48,668 bases of DNA, taken from assembly GCA_049613665.1 (NCBI GenBank), contig JBMZCV010000013.1:1-48668 (forward strand), given 5' to 3'. The notes under the pieces were generated by a model, which searched no databases, had not been told where the DNA came from, and was given only the letters and a program-made list of their open reading frames with translations. Source of the DNA: JBMZCV01 sp049613665. Lineage in GTDB: Bacteria > Bacteroidota > Bacteroidia > Chitinophagales > UBA2359. The position numbers were made by a program, and so were the translations under genes. Of this stretch, positions 8,622-16,185 are shown in pieces (the first letter of the stretch is position 1; each line of letters opens with the position of its first letter).

Positions 8622-8730
8622 TTAAGTACCAAGTACTATTTAATAAAGCATTCGTTTAGTTGCTAACGCATTGAAAATCAAGGTGTTATCTTGTTCTGAA
8701 ATGCCCAAAAACTTCTGAACGACTACTTAA
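8622..8730 (+). repeat. R2 structured repeat, copy 2 (best full-length copy)
   Basis: A 109-bp unit from TTAAGTACCAAGTACT to GAACGACTACTTAA. The left tip can form a 5-bp hairpin (AGTAC, CAA loop, GTACT). The middle can form GCTAACGC...GTGTTAT. It occupies most of the 331-bp gap between ung and the DCC gene. The remainder holds a partial R3-like segment (8731-8755) and no gene. Confidence 0.88.
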
Positions 8731-8791
8731 AAGGTTGTTTAAATCAAATGCTATAAATTAGTCATATTTTTTTCATTAAAAAAAAGCAATT

Positions 8792-9199
8792 ATGAGTTTC
8801 GACAATACCAAACCGCTTCTTCTTTTTGATGGTGTTTGCAACTTATGTAATGCAAGTGTTCAATTTGTTATAAAATATAATGCTAAAAAAAATGTTCAGT
8901 TTTCAGCCTTGCAATCGGAAACAGGCCAAGCAATTTTGAAAAAAAATGGTTTGACAACCACAAATTTCGATACAATTGTGCTACTCGAAAACGACACTAT
9001 TTATACAAAATCAACGGCTGCTTTGCGTTTGTGTCGACATTTTGATGGTTTTTATCGCTTTTTATACATTTTTATCATTGTGCCAACGCCAATCCGAAAT
9101 TTTGTGTATAGTTTTATTTCAAAAAATCGCTATCGCTGGTTTGGCAAAGAAGAATCTTGTTGGCTTCCTACACCTGATTTGCAAAAACGTTTTGTTTAA
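8792..9199 (+). CDS. DCC-family thiol-disulfide oxidoreductase-like protein (DUF393)
   Basis: Seen: 135 residues with the defining DGVCNLC motif (D13, C16, C19), followed by a thioredoxin-like pattern and a conserved C-terminal WFGK region. The family (PF04134) is named for the Asp-Cys-Cys motif and predicted to be redox-active; biochemical roles are mostly unknown. Its stop codon region overlaps that of the convergent Nudix gene by 4 bp (9196-9199), so the two genes end tail to tail without a terminator between them. Confidence 0.9.
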   Translation: MSFDNTKPLLLFDGVCNLCNASVQFVIKYNAKKNVQFSALQSETGQAILKKNGLTTTNFDTIVLLENDTIYTKSTAALRLCRHFDGFYRFLYIFIIVPTPIRNFVYSFISKNRYRWFGKEESCWLPTPDLQKRFV

Positions 9200-9681
9200 G
9201 CAAAATTTATTCGTAAAAATTCAGTCGGTTTATTTTGTATAAAATAAGTATCTATGTGATGTAAAGCATCTTTTTGGCTTCGAAATTCTAACGCTTCCAT
9301 CATTTCGTCTTTCGTTACCCATTTGTAAGCATCGTGTTCGGCAGGCAACAGCTTCACTTCAAAAGGTTCTTTAACAAAAGCAACAAATACAGGTACAAGA
9401 TTAATACAGTTTTGATTGGTTTCATAAAATCGCTCTACCCAATCGGCAGAATAAAATCTGTCTGGCACTAAGTTGGTTTCTTCTTTTATCTCTCGCAAAG
9501 CAGCTTGCCACGCTGTTTCGCCTTTTTCTATTTTGCCTGAAACCATTTGCCAATTGCCATTCAAAAATTTTCCACATCTTCGTATGAGCAAATAATAAGC
9601 TGTTTCATTTTCTATTTTGCAAATATAAGCAGCTATCGAAAATGATTTTATAGCTACTGTTTCTCTTATTTCTAAAGACAT
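9196..9681 (-). CDS. Nudix hydrolase
   Basis: Seen: 161 residues. The Nudix box runs from G49 (SGKIEKGETAWQAALREIK), with E55, R63, E64, E67 and E68 in place; the usual Gly near the end of the box is Asn (EETNL). Family knowledge: it hydrolyses a nucleoside diphosphate linked to another moiety, using Mg2+. The N-terminal extension and the spacing after the box resemble dATP/dihydroneopterin-triphosphate pyrophosphatase-like members (NudB group), but the substrate is an open guess. It is convergent with the DCC gene and overlaps it by 4 bp. Confidence 0.88.
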   Translation of the reverse strand: MSLEIRETVAIKSFSIAAYICKIENETAYYLLIRRCGKFLNGNWQMVSGKIEKGETAWQAALREIKEETNLVPDRFYSADWVERFYETNQNCINLVPVFVAFVKEPFEVKLLPAEHDAYKWVTKDEMMEALEFRSQKDALHHIDTYFIQNKPTEFLRINFA

Positions 9682-9710
9682 TTTTTTATTTTTTGTTAGC
9701 CATTCTCACT

Positions 9711-9918
9711 TTGAAATAAAATAAGTATTATAAAAAACATTTACTTATTTTCATGTGTCAGCAATTAGTTTTTAAGGCTTTTTTTTATCAAAAGTTTAAA
9801 CATACTATTTTTTTTAGGCTAAGAAAACCAATATTTTCTATTTTTATGGCCTTTTGAACTGAAAAATAGTATGTTTCCTCTATCAAAAAAACTTTCTTTT
9901 GTTAAACCGAGAATAGCT
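9711..9918 (+). repeat. R1 palindromic repeat, copy C
   Basis: The core (9798-9876) has AAACATACTATTTTT, TTTAGGCTAAG, TGGCC, TTTTGAACTG and AAAAATAGTATGTTT in order. The left flank matches copy B (GAAATAAAAT...ACTTATTTTC, itself an imperfect inverted repeat). The right flank ends in GTTAAACCGAGAATAGCT (9901-9918). It lies between the Nudix gene and the T9SS Asp-box gene. Confidence 0.85.
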
Positions 9919-9925
9919 GCTTTTT

Positions 9926-11395
9926 TTACTCCACAATAAATTTGCGAATATATGTTTTTTCATTTTTTTCTATGGCTAGAAAATATAAGGCTTTGGGAAA
10001 ATGAGAAATTGTAAGGTTTTTATTTTCTAGCAAAATATCATTTTCTTCTAACCACAAACTGCCATTTGCATTCCATATTTTTATATTTCCAATATCATTT
10101 TTTGCTGTTTCCGAAAAATTGATTTGCAACACATCGCTGGTCGGATTGGGCGAAATTTGCAAAAACAAATCATTTTCTGCCTCCTCTTCTACTCCAACAT
10201 TGCCAAATTTGAAAACTTTTGCGGTACGATACATCGTTTTATTCGTCAATACATCTTCATAAACGATATAAAATATGTCGTTGGCATATGTAATATCTGG
10301 GAATTTTTGGCCACCTTCGCCACTCGCTACAATTTCGATATTTTGAGCCAAAGCAGTTGCACCTGTTGCTGTCCAAGTCATATAGACATCAATATCACCG
10401 CCATTATTTTCTTGCCAAACGATAGCCATATTATCGTCTTCGCCTGCAATATGTGGATAATTTTGGTTCAGGCCAACACTTACCGCTTTTTGTTCTATCA
10501 ATTCTAAGCTTTCAGCATTTACTCTGCTCATATAAATTTGCATAGCACCATTTCCTTCGCTTGCCGAAACGCTCACAAGCTCATCGTGCGAAAAAACACC
10601 ATCTGGCCCTGTCGAAGGACAGCCAAATATTTGCCAATCGGTGTCGTCAATATCAGCCGCTTGTCCAAAACTTAGTCCATTGTCTATTGATTTGCTCGCC
10701 CAAATATCACGAATATTACTATTGTTGTTTCTAAACATCAACACTTGCATTTCTTCGTTTGCAATCACGGTAGCAGGACAGCATTCGCAAACCAAGCCAC
10801 CTGCAACATCGCTATTTGCTTGCACAGCCATTTCGTAAGTTTGGCCGCCATCAGCCGAGTTTGTGATATAATATTGAGCATCTAGCCAAGTTGTTGTTGT
10901 CGAAATATAACTGACCATTGGATTGCCTGTTTCATTGATGCTAACAGTTAGCAAGCTAAAATAACGGCCTGCTTCTGGCGTGATTTGCACAGGTGGTTCA
11001 AAGGTATTTCCACCATCGGTAGAGCGGTTCACAAAAATGCCTTGCGAAGTCGTTTGAGCTCCCCAAGCAATATATACATTGTTGTCGAAAGCCGCCATCG
11101 TAGCACCTTCTATCGAACTCACAAAAGGCGTGATTCCATTTGTGTTTAGCTCAGTAGGTTCATTGAAATGCGTGCCGTTCCAAGTTGTAGTATAATATTT
11201 TTTGGTACTTTGATTTGCCCAAAGCACAACAGAATTATCGTTTTCGGCTACCACAATTTGCGGCCCAAGATTGTCATAGCTTTCGTCTGCTATCGCTATT
11301 GGTTCAGACCATTCTAAGTAGCTGGTGATTTGTGCTTGCAAAGAAAAAGTGAAACAAAATAAGCTTAATAATATGGTTTTGTATCGAAATTTCAT
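9926..11395 (-). CDS. Secreted Asp-box (BNR/sialidase-like propeller) protein with T9SS sorting domain
   Basis: Seen: 489 residues from the ATG at 11395; this start puts the signal peptide (KFRYKTILLSLFCFTFSLQAQ region) at the very N-terminus, whereas the upstream in-frame ATG at 11443 would bury it. At least three Asp-box turns are visible (STDGGNTF, SADGGQTY, SIDNGLSF), pointing to a beta-propeller. The last ~80 residues are a type A T9SS sorting domain (ISPNPTSDVLQINF ... GSLWLEENDILLEN ... YIRKFIVE). The protein should cross the outer membrane by type IX secretion and remain cell-surface bound or be released. Sialidase catalytic residues were not identified, so an enzymatic role is not claimed. 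Confidence 0.85.
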   Translation of the reverse strand: MKFRYKTILLSLFCFTFSLQAQITSYLEWSEPIAIADESYDNLGPQIVVAENDNSVVLWANQSTKKYYTTTWNGTHFNEPTELNTNGITPFVSSIEGATMAAFDNNVYIAWGAQTTSQGIFVNRSTDGGNTFEPPVQITPEAGRYFSLLTVSINETGNPMVSYISTTTTWLDAQYYITNSADGGQTYEMAVQANSDVAGGLVCECCPATVIANEEMQVLMFRNNNSNIRDIWASKSIDNGLSFGQAADIDDTDWQIFGCPSTGPDGVFSHDELVSVSASEGNGAMQIYMSRVNAESLELIEQKAVSVGLNQNYPHIAGEDDNMAIVWQENNGGDIDVYMTWTATGATALAQNIEIVASGEGGQKFPDITYANDIFYIVYEDVLTNKTMYRTAKVFKFGNVGVEEEAENDLFLQISPNPTSDVLQINFSETAKNDIGNIKIWNANGSLWLEENDILLENKNLTISHFPKALYFLAIEKNEKTYIRKFIVE

Positions 11396-11530
11396 ATTTT
11401 TTAGTTTAGTTTTTGATGCTTTTTTTAAGTCAAAGTATAACATTTCGAGAGTATTTTACAGAAAAAAATCAAATCAAGTGCTATATTTAGATATAGACAG
11501 TTACTTACAATTTACCTAAAAACTTTTAAA

Positions 11531-11878
11531 ATGCAGTATAATTGGACAAAAATTGCGGAGAAACCAGCCGAAAACAAAATGCTCATTGCAAATAATACAG
11601 TAGCAAAATTGAGTGTGAAAGGAAATATTTATTTTTTGGCAAATAGAAATGGTCATTATTTTGCAGGCGATAATCGTTGTCCACATGCAGGAGCAGCTTT
11701 GCATACAGGTTGGCTCAATGAAAAAGGACACATTGTGTGTCCTTTTCATCGTTTTTGTTTCGATTTGGAAAATGGCCGTAGCAAGGAGGGGTTTTGCGTA
11801 GCGACCTATCCTATTGATGTGAGAGCTGATGGTGTTTATATGGGTTTGCCTAAGAAAAAATGGTATGAGTTTTGGTAA
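11531..11878 (+). CDS. Rieske [2Fe-2S] ferredoxin-like protein
   Basis: Seen: 115 residues that are almost entirely one Rieske domain. The cluster ligands are in RCPHAGA (C50, H52) and VCPFHRF (C70, H73), with spacing normal for Rieske ferredoxins and NirD-like proteins. No signal peptide or membrane helix is present, so it is a cytosolic electron carrier rather than a cytochrome bc1 subunit. The partner oxygenase or reductase is not nearby, and the flanking genes give no pathway. Confidence 0.92.
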   Translation: MQYNWTKIAEKPAENKMLIANNTVAKLSVKGNIYFLANRNGHYFAGDNRCPHAGAALHTGWLNEKGHIVCPFHRFCFDLENGRSKEGFCVATYPIDVRADGVYMGLPKKKWYEFW

Positions 11879-12025
11879 AATTTTCTATGGTATTGGATTA
11901 CAAAGAAGAAATGACATTTTTTTTAGCCAAAACTGTCAAATCTAAAAAGTTATGAACTACCGTTTTTATAGAAATATGTTATTTCTCACTATTTCAAAAT
12001 TGCAAATTACTTAAATTACAAGGCA

Positions 12026-12595
12026 TTATAATTCTTCATACACCACTTCGTCGTTTTCCACATAGCCAGTAGGTGGTTCATTTCGAACAAAAAGAGCAAC
12101 AATAGCTGCAATTCCGAAACCAACAAATACGGTTACGGCAAAGCCAATAAGTGTAGAGCTCAAACTAACCGTAAAATCTTGCTGCTCAATGTCAGACAAC
12201 GACTGTTCGACTACTTCTTCAGGGGCATTCATATTTTGTAGCCAGCCATAAGTCATTTCGATTGTTACTTCTCGCAAAGACTCCGACAAAGATGGATCGA
12301 CAAAGTTGTACATTAAATAGTTGAAGAAATTTCCTATAAATTGGACAATAACAATGGTTAGAAAAGCAGGTTGCAAAGCTTGTTGAAAGGTCGCATAGCC
12401 TCCAAGTTCCGTTTTGGTTCGTTTTGCAGCAATCACCATAGCAGCTATCGTGACGACAAAAAAGGAAATACCTATCCAAAAATTGAGGAATAGCCTAACA
12501 TCAGTAAAGTATAACAATAAATAGACAATGACCATTAAAGAGCCGATTGTCATGCCATAATATTTGCCTATTTCAATGCCGATTTTGTTGTTCAT
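12026..12595 (-). CDS. DUF4199 family membrane protein
   Basis: Seen: 189 residues with four hydrophobic helices (~14-30, ~36-55, ~72-95, ~150-170) and an acidic loop between the third and fourth. The pattern LGGYATFQQALQPAFL after helix two is typical of DUF4199 proteins, which are restricted mainly to Bacteroidota and have no known function. A CAAAAATA at 12640-12647 could be its -7 box. It is a single gene. Confidence 0.8.
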   Translation of the reverse strand: MNNKIGIEIGKYYGMTIGSLMVIVYLLLYFTDVRLFLNFWIGISFFVVTIAAMVIAAKRTKTELGGYATFQQALQPAFLTIVIVQFIGNFFNYLMYNFVDPSLSESLREVTIEMTYGWLQNMNAPEEVVEQSLSDIEQQDFTVSLSSTLIGFAVTVFVGFGIAAIVALFVRNEPPTGYVENDEVVYEEL

Positions 12596-12703
12596 AACTT
12601 TTTCTTTTTTTTTTGGAAGAAAAATGAGGTTTTCTATCGCAAAAATAAGAAATATTTGGGTAGGTTATAAAAGGTAAGTGTTTTTATTTTTTTTGGTATA
12701 AAA

Positions 12704-13048
12704 TTATCTTGCTTCCAATTGCCTTTTCGTACATAATTCGGCAAATAAATCTCGCAATTCTTCTGCAATTTCATGTGGTGGAAAGCCAATCAAACCTTGA
12801 GCAACCATAATCTCAGATTCTCTAAACAATTCAGCATTTAAGGCCAAAGCAGCAGCACTTCTACACAAAATAGAGCGAGAAGGTTCATATTGTTCTTCAG
12901 CAGGAATAGCAAGTGCAGCTTTTCGCTCTAAAGCAAAGGCTTCGGCAAATAAGGATTTTGCTTCTTCCGTTTCGCCTCTTCTTTTTAGCGTAAAAGCTTT
13001 TTCTGCTAATTCGATAGCTTCGTTGTGTAAGATTCTAACTTGTTTCAT
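12704..13048 (-). CDS. Small helical protein of unknown function, second gene of an overlapping pair
   Basis: Seen: 114 residues, all predicted helical, with a TPR-like first half (EAIELAEKAFTLKRRGETEEAKSLF) and a conserved-looking RSILCRSAAALAL segment. Its ATG overlaps the stop of the upstream gene (ATGA, 13045-13048), so the two are translationally coupled. I do not recognise a named family. From memory, similar two-gene pairs exist in cyanobacteria and other Bacteroidota, but I cannot verify this here. It may be a chaperone or antidote-like partner of its neighbour; that is inference from size and overlap only. Confidence 0.7.
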   Translation of the reverse strand: MKQVRILHNEAIELAEKAFTLKRRGETEEAKSLFAEAFALERKAALAIPAEEQYEPSRSILCRSAAALALNAELFRESEIMVAQGLIGFPPHEIAEELRDLFAELCTKRQLEAR

Positions 13049-13593
13049 ACTTTTGTCAAAGTTGCTTTAGGGGTTTCAAATTCAACTACTGCTACATAAG
13101 CAGGTAAATTTGTATTGTCGGATTGTTTGGTTTGTTTCTTTTTTTGTTTAATTCGATAATTATATTGTGAATTATTTTGATTGATTAACCCAGATACTTC
13201 TAAGCGTGCTGAATGCCCTCCAAAAGGCAAAATAGACTTTTTTTCGCTCATCCAGTAATCTATTCCTGTTTTTTTTACTGCTCGTTCAATTATTTTAAAA
13301 GGCGTGTATTTTGATACTAAAATAACTGCTATTCCCTCTGCTCCTTTTTCTGTTGCTTCTTGTATATCTTTCCATGTTCTAATTAATTGATCTGTAATTG
13401 GTGTTTTCCAATTTATTATCATATTTTCATCTGCAATACCTTCAACTTTTAAAGATGTTCCACTTTCATGTTTATTATGATTTAAGCAAATCAATGCTGC
13501 TTCATACCTTTCCTCTCTCCATCCTTTTGTTAAATCTGGTACATCTTCTTTAATTTTATTTAAACCCACTGATTTTAATACGTTCATTTTCAT
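13045..13593 (-). CDS. Protein of unknown function, first gene of an overlapping pair
   Basis: Seen: 182 residues with a mixed alpha/beta look: ALICLNHN, a charged helix, then GAEGIAVILVSKYTPFKIIERA, ARLEVSGLI and AYVAVVEFETPKA. The middle-to-C-terminal strand pattern with conserved acidic residues (RLEVSG, VVEFE) resembles small nuclease-like folds, but no catalytic signature is certain. It has no signal peptide. A promoter-like TATATTTG (minus strand) sits ~36 bases upstream. It is coupled by a 4-bp overlap to the helical gene that follows. Possible jobs include a toxin-antitoxin or defence pair, or a housekeeping pair; the sequence does not decide. Confidence 0.7.
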   Translation of the reverse strand: MKMNVLKSVGLNKIKEDVPDLTKGWREERYEAALICLNHNKHESGTSLKVEGIADENMIINWKTPITDQLIRTWKDIQEATEKGAEGIAVILVSKYTPFKIIERAVKKTGIDYWMSEKKSILPFGGHSARLEVSGLINQNNSQYNYRIKQKKKQTKQSDNTNLPAYVAVVEFETPKATLTKV

Positions 13594-13628
13594 TAATTGT
13601 TTCTACTATTAGATAAGATTTTAGAATG

Positions 13629-13663
13629 CAAATATATAAAAAATGAACTAATAAAAAAAACAA
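13629..13663 (-). promoter_or_regulatory. Candidate Bacteroidota promoter for the two-gene pair
   Basis: On the minus strand, TTG (13663-13661), 24 bases, then TATATTTG (13636-13629), a full match to TAnnTTTG. Transcription would start ~30 bases before the first ATG (13593). Confidence 0.5.
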
Positions 13664-13699
13664 CAAACTAATTTTTACCTGTCTCTTGTTTTTGAAAAA

Positions 13700-13741
13700 A
13701 AAAGAGAAAAGCACCTATTAAAAAAAGTACCTTTCTCTTTC
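13700..13741 (-). terminator. Terminator-like hairpin downstream of htrA
   Basis: AAAGAGAAAAGCAC pairs, with small mismatches, with GTACCTTTCTCTTT around an A-rich loop. On the minus strand it is followed by a T-run (13690s). Confidence 0.6.
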
Positions 13742-13783
13742 AAATTTTGAAACAATTAGCTAAGTTTTATTTTCAAAAAACGC

Positions 13784-14989
13784 CTAAAAATCGCCTTTCA
13801 GTTTCACTTTAACCGTTTTCGTTTGTCTATTTCGCTTGAAAGTAACATTAATCGCATCATTCGGACGATAACGGCCTACTTGCTCTTGCAATTCTGGCGA
13901 GCTATTCACAGGATTTCCTTGCACTTTCGTAATGATGTCGCCAGCCTCCAAGCCAGCCGCATAAGCCGCACTATTGTGGCTCACTCTATCAATAAAAACA
14001 CCTTCAATATTTGTTAAACCCAAATTTGCCGCCAAATCGCTATCGACATCTCTGATAGAAACGCCCAAAAATCCACGTTTTACCGAGCCGTATTCTATCA
14101 AATCTCGCACTACTTTTTTAACGATATTTACAGGAACGGCAAAAGAATAACCTGCAAAATAACCTGTTGGCGTAGCAATTGCGGTATTTACACCAATTAG
14201 TTCGCCTTGCAAATTGACCAAAGCACCACCCGAATTACCAGAGTTTACAGCCGCATCGGTCTGAATAAAAGACTCTATCGCAAAGTTCTCTTTCAAAATA
14301 TTGATATTTCTCGCTTTTGCACTCACAATTCCTGCCGTAACAGTAGATGCCAAATTGAACGGATTGCCCACAGCCATTACCCAATCTCCTACGTTTACTT
14401 GGTCAGAATTGCCAAAAGGAATATAATCTACATTACCTGTTTCGATTTTCAATACGGCAAGGTCTGTCGTTGGGTCAGTACCTACAAGTTTTGCCTCCAA
14501 TTCACGCTTATCATTGAGCGTCACATTAACGACATCAGCACCTTCAATCACATGATAGTTGGTCACAATATAACCAGCAGGGTCAATAATTACGCCAGAG
14601 CCAGACGCAAAATCTTGCGGTTGCCCACTATTATTTGGTTGAGGAGTAGTATTGCCAAAAAACTCATTGCCAAAAATATCTAACAAAGAAGAACCTTTAT
14701 CTGAAGCATAAGCCTTCGTTTTAATATGCACCACGCCAGAAGTCGTGCCATTGGCCACACTCGCAAAATCTACCATAGGCACCATCACTCGGTTAGATGC
14801 GTTGGTATTGCTAGTATTTACCCACTTTTGGCCTGTTGCACTCGGATTTGCATTTAGTGCTTTTACAGGTTTAAAATCTGCTTCAGGAAGCTTACTTACT
14901 TGATTGTCAGCCGAAAACATATTAGATAAACTTAAAGCTATTAAACCTCCAAGAATAGCAATGACTAAATTTGATGCTAATTTTTTCAT
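13784..14989 (-). CDS. Periplasmic serine protease, HtrA/Deg family, one PDZ domain
   Basis: Seen: 401 residues with an N-terminal membrane anchor or signal peptide (4-23). The trypsin-like domain (~75-295) has a complete triad: H146 in VTNYHVIEG, D176 in TTDLAVLKI and S253 in GNSGGALVN. One PDZ domain follows (~300-398: RGFLGVSIRD...GLEAGDIITKVQG). Role: envelope protein quality control, degrading or chaperoning misfolded periplasmic proteins. The single PDZ and N-terminal anchor make it more DegS- or HhoB-like in layout than DegP, but Bacteroidota Deg proteins often look this way. The hsp20 gene lies next upstream, separated by an R1 repeat and a terminator. Confidence 0.95.
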   Translation of the reverse strand: MKKLASNLVIAILGGLIALSLSNMFSADNQVSKLPEADFKPVKALNANPSATGQKWVNTSNTNASNRVMVPMVDFASVANGTTSGVVHIKTKAYASDKGSSLLDIFGNEFFGNTTPQPNNSGQPQDFASGSGVIIDPAGYIVTNYHVIEGADVVNVTLNDKRELEAKLVGTDPTTDLAVLKIETGNVDYIPFGNSDQVNVGDWVMAVGNPFNLASTVTAGIVSAKARNINILKENFAIESFIQTDAAVNSGNSGGALVNLQGELIGVNTAIATPTGYFAGYSFAVPVNIVKKVVRDLIEYGSVKRGFLGVSIRDVDSDLAANLGLTNIEGVFIDRVSHNSAAYAAGLEAGDIITKVQGNPVNSSPELQEQVGRYRPNDAINVTFKRNRQTKTVKVKLKGDF

Positions 14990-15159
14990 ATTTAATTATA
15001 TATAGTTACGTTTTTACAAAAAAGAAAAAATGTAGTTTATTTGTTCATTTACTTTATTTTATGATTTAACTAATATAACCTTTTTAACGCAAGAAATCAA
15101 TAAAAAATTGAAAACTGTTGCTTTTTTAACTTTGATTAACAGGATTTTTTTATAAAAAC

Positions 15160-15198
15160 AAAAAACGTCACAAAATTTTACTTTTCGTAACGTTTTCT
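15160..15198 (-). terminator. Terminator-like hairpin downstream of hsp20
   Basis: AAAACGTCACAAAATTTTA pairs with the segment ending GTAACGTTTT. On the minus strand the hairpin is followed by TTTTTTGTTTTT. An R1 copy lies between it and the hsp20 stop. Confidence 0.65.
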
Positions 15199-15200
15199 CC

Positions 15201-15318
15201 TTTTGGCAAGGGAAACATACTATTTTTCAGTTCAAAAGGCCATTAAATTTCCAAGTATTGGCCGCCTTAGCCTAAAAAATAGTATGTTTAAACCTTTGAT
15301 GAAAAAATGTATAAATGA
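15201..15318 (-). repeat. R1 palindromic repeat, copy D
   Basis: The core (15213-15289) is in the opposite orientation to copies A-C: AAACATACTATTTTTCAG, TTGGCC, CCTTAGCCTAAAAAA, TAGTATGTTT. It continues into AAAAAATGTATAAATG as in copies A and G. It fills part of the gap between htrA and hsp20, which holds no gene. Confidence 0.85.
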
Positions 15319-15343
15319 CTGACTGTTGTAATTAACCAATGTT

Positions 15344-15781
15344 TTATGCAATTTCGATAGTCGTTGTTTTAGGTTTTGCAGGTTCGCTTTTTGGCAAACT
15401 TACAGTCAAAATACCGCTTTCGTATTCTGCTACAATATTTTCGACATTCACATTTTCAGGCACTTGAAAAGAACGTTTGAAAGATTTGAAGCTAAATTCT
15501 TGGCGAATGTATTTTTTAGTTGTTTTGCTTTCTGTTACTTTTTTCTCTGCACTAATCGTTAAAATATCTTTTTCCACATTGATTTTAAATGCTTCTTTTG
15601 CAAAGCCAGCCGCAAATACTTCAATGTCGTAACTTGTTTCTGTTTCTGAAATATTCACTTTTGTAGAGTGATGCAAATTATGATTATTGAAAGTTGTTTT
15701 GATAAAATCTTCATCGAAAAAACGATTTAGAAAATTGATGTGAACTGGAGGTTTTGGTGGACAACAAATTGAATTTCTCAT
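15344..15781 (-). CDS. Small heat-shock protein, Hsp20/alpha-crystallin family
   Basis: Seen: 145 residues. An alpha-crystallin domain runs from ~42 to the C-terminus, with ETSYDIEVFAAGFAKEAFKI near its start and AEYESGILTVSLPKSE, the family signature (A-x-x-x-x-G-[IV]-L), near its end. The N-terminal ~40 residues contain an unusual short CCPPKPPVH segment. Role: ATP-independent holdase that binds unfolding proteins in the cytosol during stress. Its position upstream of htrA suggests a stress neighbourhood, though a repeat and terminator lie between them. Confidence 0.93.
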   Translation of the reverse strand: MRNSICCPPKPPVHINFLNRFFDEDFIKTTFNNHNLHHSTKVNISETETSYDIEVFAAGFAKEAFKINVEKDILTISAEKKVTESKTTKKYIRQEFSFKSFKRSFQVPENVNVENIVAEYESGILTVSLPKSEPAKPKTTTIEIA

Positions 15782-15811
15782 GTCTTAAATTATTTATGTA
15801 TTAAATTAAAA

Positions 15812-15833
15812 ATTAAATGTCAAGTATTATTTA
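15812..15833 (+). repeat. R2 left-end fragment abutting copy 3
   Basis: TTAAATGTCAAGTATTATTT resembles the first ~20 bases of R2 (TTAAGTGCCAAG...TATTT). It runs straight into the start of full copy 3, as if one R2 had entered the end of another. Confidence 0.5.
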
Positions 15834-15936
15834 AGTGCCAAGCACCTATTTAATAAAGGTCGTTCAGTTGCTAACGCATTGATATTCAGCGTGTTAGTTT
15901 TCACAATTTGTAAAATAAATCTGTCTGACTACTTAA
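15831..15936 (+). repeat. R2 structured repeat, copy 3
   Basis: It runs from TTAAGTGCCAAGCACC to CTGACTACTTAA. The left hairpin is GTGC-CAA-GCAC where copy 2 has GTAC-CAA-GTAC, so both sides changed together. The central hairpin CTAACGC...GTGTTAG is intact. It lies in the 404-bp gap between hsp20 and the desaturase gene; the remainder of that gap holds only the desaturase promoter. Confidence 0.85.
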
Positions 15937-16153
15937 TGTAATGTTTTGTCTATTTGCTTATTTTCGTTTTTTTATAAGTTATGACTTACATACATTTATC
16001 TTTTAGTCAAAGCTTGTGCCAAAGCAGAAAAAGGCTTTTTTTGTAGCAAAAATGGCAAATCAACCTGACAAAAAGTCATTAAAACAATTTCAAACATGAC
16101 AAAATGTCACAAAAACCTTTTTTAAGTCTATGTTTTTTATGAAAAAAATGTTT

Positions 16154-16161
16154 TATCTTTG
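16154..16161 (+). promoter_or_regulatory. Candidate -7 box of the desaturase gene
   Basis: TATCTTTG is an exact match to TAnnTTTG and lies 25 bases before the ATG at 16186. Transcription starting just after it would exclude the in-frame TTG at 16159. No clear -33 box was seen. Confidence 0.5.
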
Positions 16162-16185
16162 TTTAACTACACAAAACAAAATTTA

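Noticed and set aside
8622..8730. R2 as an integron attC site (GCTAAC...GTTAGC in its centre)
   Set aside because: The boxes do not fit RYYYAAC/GTTRRRY fully. The copies are not arranged as a cassette array and no integrase is present.
9926..11395. Sialidase function for the Asp-box protein
   Set aside because: Asp boxes only indicate a propeller. The arginine triad and other catalytic residues of sialidases were not found.
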